In this document: positions 61,034 through 64,000 of the stretch, piece after piece
Numbering within the stretch: position 1 is the stretch's first letter
Layout: each line of letters begins with the position of its first letter
Assembly: GCA_016706685.1 (NCBI GenBank)
Contig: JADJJE010000024.1
Location: forward strand, 49,091 to 113,090
Reading direction: 5' to 3'
Length of the DNA stretch: 64,000 nucleotides
Source: Sandaracinaceae bacterium
GTDB taxonomy: Bacteria; Myxococcota_A; Polyangia; Polyangiales; Houyiibacteriaceae
Program-made: the position numbers and the translations under genes
The notes under the pieces: generated by a model
Told to the model about the DNA's origin: nothing
Database searches by the model: none
Seen by the model: the letters and a program-made list of their open reading frames with translations, nothing else

Positions 61034-61246
61034 ATGTCTGTCGCCTACCTGACCATGAGCCACCGAGAACTGGATCGCAGCGAGGTCATGCACCGGCTGC
61101 TGGAGCGCCGCCTGAGCCACCGCCGATTTGGCCTCGTGAACCTCGCCCTCGAGCTTGTCCTCGGCCTACTCGCTGCCGTCGCTGGGCTGGTGGCCGTCGG
61201 CGTGGCCGGCTGGGTGCTGGACGTAGTCGAGGCGCTCCGGCGCTAG
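61034..61246 (+). CDS. Chimeric ORF: ISNCY N-terminus fused to a membrane helix
   Basis: A 70-residue frame. Residues 1-28 (MSVAYLTMSHRELDRSEVMH...) are the ISNCY transposase N-terminus, clearly matching 53101-53175. From about residue 31 it runs in frame into LVNLALELVLGLLAAVAGLV and AVGVAGWVLDVVEALRR, a hydrophobic segment unrelated to transposase. So it is an element fragment joined to the end of another gene or to new sequence. Expression is unknown. The promoter-side DNA (60,953-61,033) has two more GAAATGTCGG-like blocks. Confidence 0.45.
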   Translation: MSVAYLTMSHRELDRSEVMHRLLERRLSHRRFGLVNLALELVLGLLAAVAGLVAVGVAGWVLDVVEALRR

Positions 61247-61269
61247 GGCGGGTTCGCCGCAACTACGCG

Positions 61270-62112
61270 CTACGGGGCGACCTCGACAGCGCTAGCCGTC
61301 AACCCAAACGAGAGCCCCGAACAAGAGCCGTCATCAACGTTCTGGTCGTAGTTGCTCGCTATGACGCTCTGTAGGTCTTCCACCGTGATGTCCCATTCTT
61401 CCGGAAAATACGAGACGAGGGTCGCAAGTACTTCAGGCAGATCTGCCTGCTTCACGTACGCACCGATAGTTGCGCCTTGAAACTCCGAACCAACGGTTCT
61501 CCCCCCATAGCGAACGTCGAACAGTGGAAGTGACGTGGACGCCGCGCCATCGTCCGCGGGTTGGATGGTGATGGCAGCTTGCCGCAACGCACCATCAACG
61601 CGCCCGTCCGATAAAATGTTTGCGGGTACCCAGCCGAGGATCTCTGCGGTATCGTCCTCACCCAGCAGGCGGACGATGGCGCAGTCGGTGTCGCCCAGTA
61701 CTTCAATGTGAAGAGAGAGGGGTCTACAAGTGGTCGAGCCTGAAGGACAAAGTAGAGCCGCGTCGATCGCGGCTTGGACGTCGACCATGTGCGCCACGAG
61801 CAGGTCCTGAGCGACCTCGATCAGCGCATTGTCAACCCCGAATGGGAGGTCGACAATTCCGCACGCGGAATCAGCTGAATCGATATTGTATCCTGTAAAG
61901 CGACTATTGTCGGCGTCTTCCTGTGTTGGTATGTGGATAGAGGTGATGCGGTAGGTGCGCAGCATCCCCGTTGGCGAACATGACGTAGCGTGATCCGCTC
62001 CGATATCAATGGCTTCCATAGAGCCATCCGCTGTCGAGCACCCCATCGCCACGCAGGCGATCAACACGATAGGGAGCTGCACGTTTGGACCACTTTGCGA
62101 GCAAGATGTCAT
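61270..62112 (-). CDS. Exported lipoprotein of unknown family
   Basis: A 280-residue probable lipoprotein with lipobox VAMGC, then an acidic N-terminal part. The body has Cys (CSPTGMLRTYRITSIHIP; CPSGSTTC; CAIVRLLGEDD) and a pattern like small beta-rich domains (ILGWVPANILSDGRVDG, SLPLFDVRYGGRTVGSEF). No family was recognised. The region's GC content is lower than that of the first 50 kb. Start uncertain: ATG 62112, or GTG 62082, which gives a shorter leader. It lies between the chimeric ORF and the broken metalloprotease, all in different units. The 62,113-62,241 stretch upstream holds nothing I can name. Confidence 0.55.
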   Translation of the reverse strand: MTSCSQSGPNVQLPIVLIACVAMGCSTADGSMEAIDIGADHATSCSPTGMLRTYRITSIHIPTQEDADNSRFTGYNIDSADSACGIVDLPFGVDNALIEVAQDLLVAHMVDVQAAIDAALLCPSGSTTCRPLSLHIEVLGDTDCAIVRLLGEDDTAEILGWVPANILSDGRVDGALRQAAITIQPADDGAASTSLPLFDVRYGGRTVGSEFQGATIGAYVKQADLPEVLATLVSYFPEEWDITVEDLQSVIASNYDQNVDDGSCSGLSFGLTASAVEVAP

Positions 62113-62241
62113 GGCGCCTCGTCGTAGAAGGACCCCAGTTCAAAAAACCCGACTGAGAGCCGACCTTTCCCGATCTATTTCAGGGTTTAGCGATTCCAAG
62201 CTTCCAGGGAGCAGGCTGCACTCTAGCGCAGGTAGTCGAGA

Positions 62242-64000
62242 CTACCAAACTCGGCCGTGGGCGCGCTCAGTGGTGGCGATGGTTTCTGCCGGCTCCGTGG
62301 CGGGGTCGGTGAACCGGACATTCGTCAGCAGCGGAGCACTGCAGGACTTGGTTCGAGCGACCGTGACCTCGCCCCTGACGGTTGCTAGTGCAGACGTCCC
62401 AACCGGCTGATACGCATTGACCGTCCTGACCCCCTAGCCACGCCACATGTAGACCAGGGGCCACCAGGGACGTGAGGGTGGGGTCGCGCTCCTCCCACTG
62501 CGCTCGCACGAAGAACACTCCGGCACCTTCATCCGACACACGGACGCGAGTACCTCCGAGTCTGCCCCGAGTCCGATACTCGAGGTCACCATTTGACAGC
62601 GACCGCCAATCGTCCAAGTGGCCATGCTCCCGTCCGGGAACCTCCAGGATGCTTGCTGCGACATCCTCACCCAGCAGCGTGACCGTGAACCCGTAAGCAA
62701 CGGGATCGAACCACGTTGGGAGCTCGATTCGGAATTCGGACACGATGGCAACCCCAGCCGCCCCACGTTGTTGTACCAGCAAGCTTGGCTCGATGACGGC
62801 CTGATCAGGCGGCTCGCACCGCACGTCGGCATCGATCACCTCGGTCGAAGCGGCAGGCCCAGGGTGGCCAGCGCGGTCGACTGCTCGCACGATGTAGCGA
62901 ACCGCGTTGACACCGGTACGGCTATCAACGAAAGACCCAGTCTCCGTTGTGGGATAAGCGCTACCCAGGTGGGTCTGGATACCGTTGACGTCTCGATATA
63001 TGTCGACACCAAGAACGTCAGCAAACTCTGGGACAACGACGATGGATATGCCGTCGGCCGTATGCTCTACCGTAGCGCTGACCGTTCCGTTCTGACAACC
63101 GTCACCAACACCGTCCCGGCCCCCGTCCGCCTGTGACGGGTTCCACGTAGCAGGGCAGTTGTCCTGACGGTCCGGTACTCCGTCTTCGTCGAGGTCGGCG
63201 AATCCCTCGTCGATGACACCATCCAAGTCGTCGTCTAGCCCGTTTAGCTGCTCAACGCCAGTGTCGGGGTCAGCTCCCCCAAAGTACCCTGAAGCATAAC
63301 GGAGCCCGCAGGTGGGGCCTGGTCGAGGAGCGGATCGGGGCAGGTAACACTCCAAGTCGATGGGTTTCGAGGCCCGTGAATCATCCATTCTCCGTTGAAG
63401 TCAGGGATCGACTCGCGGTACTCACGCGACTGTGGATAGCACTCCAAATCGTACTCATACCCGATGAGATACGCCCCTCTTGGGGCACCCCACGCGCGAT
63501 CGGTGATGCTATCGTCCAGGAGTTGAGGATAAGGATGCGCGTCTTCCGGTCGCACAGGGCTGCTCACGGGTGTCTGAGAAATCACCCCATCGCAGTTCCA
63601 GTCTGTCCCAGGCAGCAACTGGTCTTGGCCGTTGTCCGTGTGACTTCCCCATCCCCGTCGACCCGTCCCATCGGGACAACTCCAACTAATCTCCGCATGC
63701 AGGTTCGAGTCCAGCCAGATGGGCCGACTGCCGAGAAGCCTTGCCCAGGGTGCATCCGGACGCTCGTCAAGACCGCCCACCAAGACGCCGTCCTGCAGGT
63801 AGGTTGCTCGGTGGTCGTGTAGATGGATCTTTGCGAAAATGCCGCGCCCCACTTCGGCGCGGGTGTCGGTCATCGGACGAATGCGCGAGTACCTAACTCC
63901 AGACGAGGCGGCTCCACCGCCGGCAAGGTAGTTCATGACGCTGTGGTACCAGGAATTCTGTTTGGTCGACCAGGTCGAACCCAGGATACACCACGCGGCC
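62242..64000 (-). pseudogene. Secreted metalloprotease-like protein, partial, two frameshifts
   Basis: The 5' end is beyond the right edge. From the edge it reads NSWYHSVMNYLAGGG, a Met-turn (SVMNY) of metzincin proteases, then TDWNCDGVISQ. The frame is lost at the CCCCC run 63276-63280, where adding one base gives GADPDTGVEQLNGLDDDLDG, with DLDEDGVPDRQDNCPATWNP (thrombospondin-type-3/Ca-binding style). A fibronectin-III-like part follows (VRYIVRAVDRAGHPGPA). At the CCCCC run 62430-62434, removing one base gives VRTVNAYQPVGTSALATVRG and a stop at 62242. So one coherent gene is split by two homopolymer indels. The catalytic HExxH must lie off the window. Confidence 0.6.

Overview
The window is GC-rich bacterial chromosome, most likely from a myxobacterium of the Polyangia type (Myxococcota). 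This rests on many secreted lipoproteins, a eukaryote-like Ser/Thr kinase next to a roadblock-fold protein, a PGRS-like glycine-rich lipoprotein, an AgmX/PglI-like C-terminal domain and a possible myxosortase-type tail. No rRNA, tRNA or CRISPR array was seen. Taxonomy is inference from gene content only.

Positions 1-24,600 are mostly housekeeping. There is a cut-off membrane sulfatase-fold protein, a beta-oxidation pair (fadN-type multienzyme and fadA thiolase), a membrane glycosyltransferase-like protein, and an inositol-monophosphatase-family enzyme. A compact yceD-rpmF-fabG-acpP-fabF-rpiB cluster lacks the usual plsX-fabH-fabD block. It runs into a coupled run of parvulin lipoprotein, roadblock protein and protein kinase. 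Next come an LpoA-like lipoprotein, an iron-sulfur protein, three HEAT-type proteins (one frameshifted), a ribbon-helix-helix-like protein with two small phasin-like paralogues, and lspA.

Positions 24,600-36,000 hold a 246-bp structured inverted-repeat element, lgt overlapping ileS, folD, parB-parA, a fatty-acid-hydroxylase-family protein, and the PGRS/TPR pair. Lipoprotein-processing genes lgt and lspA lie close together, matching the many lipoproteins nearby.

Positions 36,000-51,740 form a metal-resistance island. A long minus-strand operon starts with a BlaI/CopY-type repressor and an M56 (BlaR1-type) membrane protease. It continues with CzcC, CzcB, CzcA, a P1B-4 ATPase, a methyltransferase, an MbnP-family lipoprotein and a beta-propeller protein. 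A near-consensus promoter carries a TACTA-N7-TAGTA operator over its -10 box, and a second operator copy lies inside the start of czcC. Divergent from it is an ArsR/SmtB-type sensor coupled to a P1B-2 Zn/Cd/Pb ATPase. I regard this doubly regulated island as the most interesting system in the window.

Positions 51,676-61,250 are a mobile-element graveyard. They contain two IS481 copies, decayed ISNCY-type transposase pieces, an IS21 element with two extra genes, and a few stranded genes (Sel1-repeat protein, small lipoproteins, a methyltransferase remnant). The first IS481 has replaced the 3' end of the ATPase gene. The last 3 kb hold a lipoprotein and a large secreted metalloprotease-like gene that runs off the right edge and is broken at two G homopolymers.
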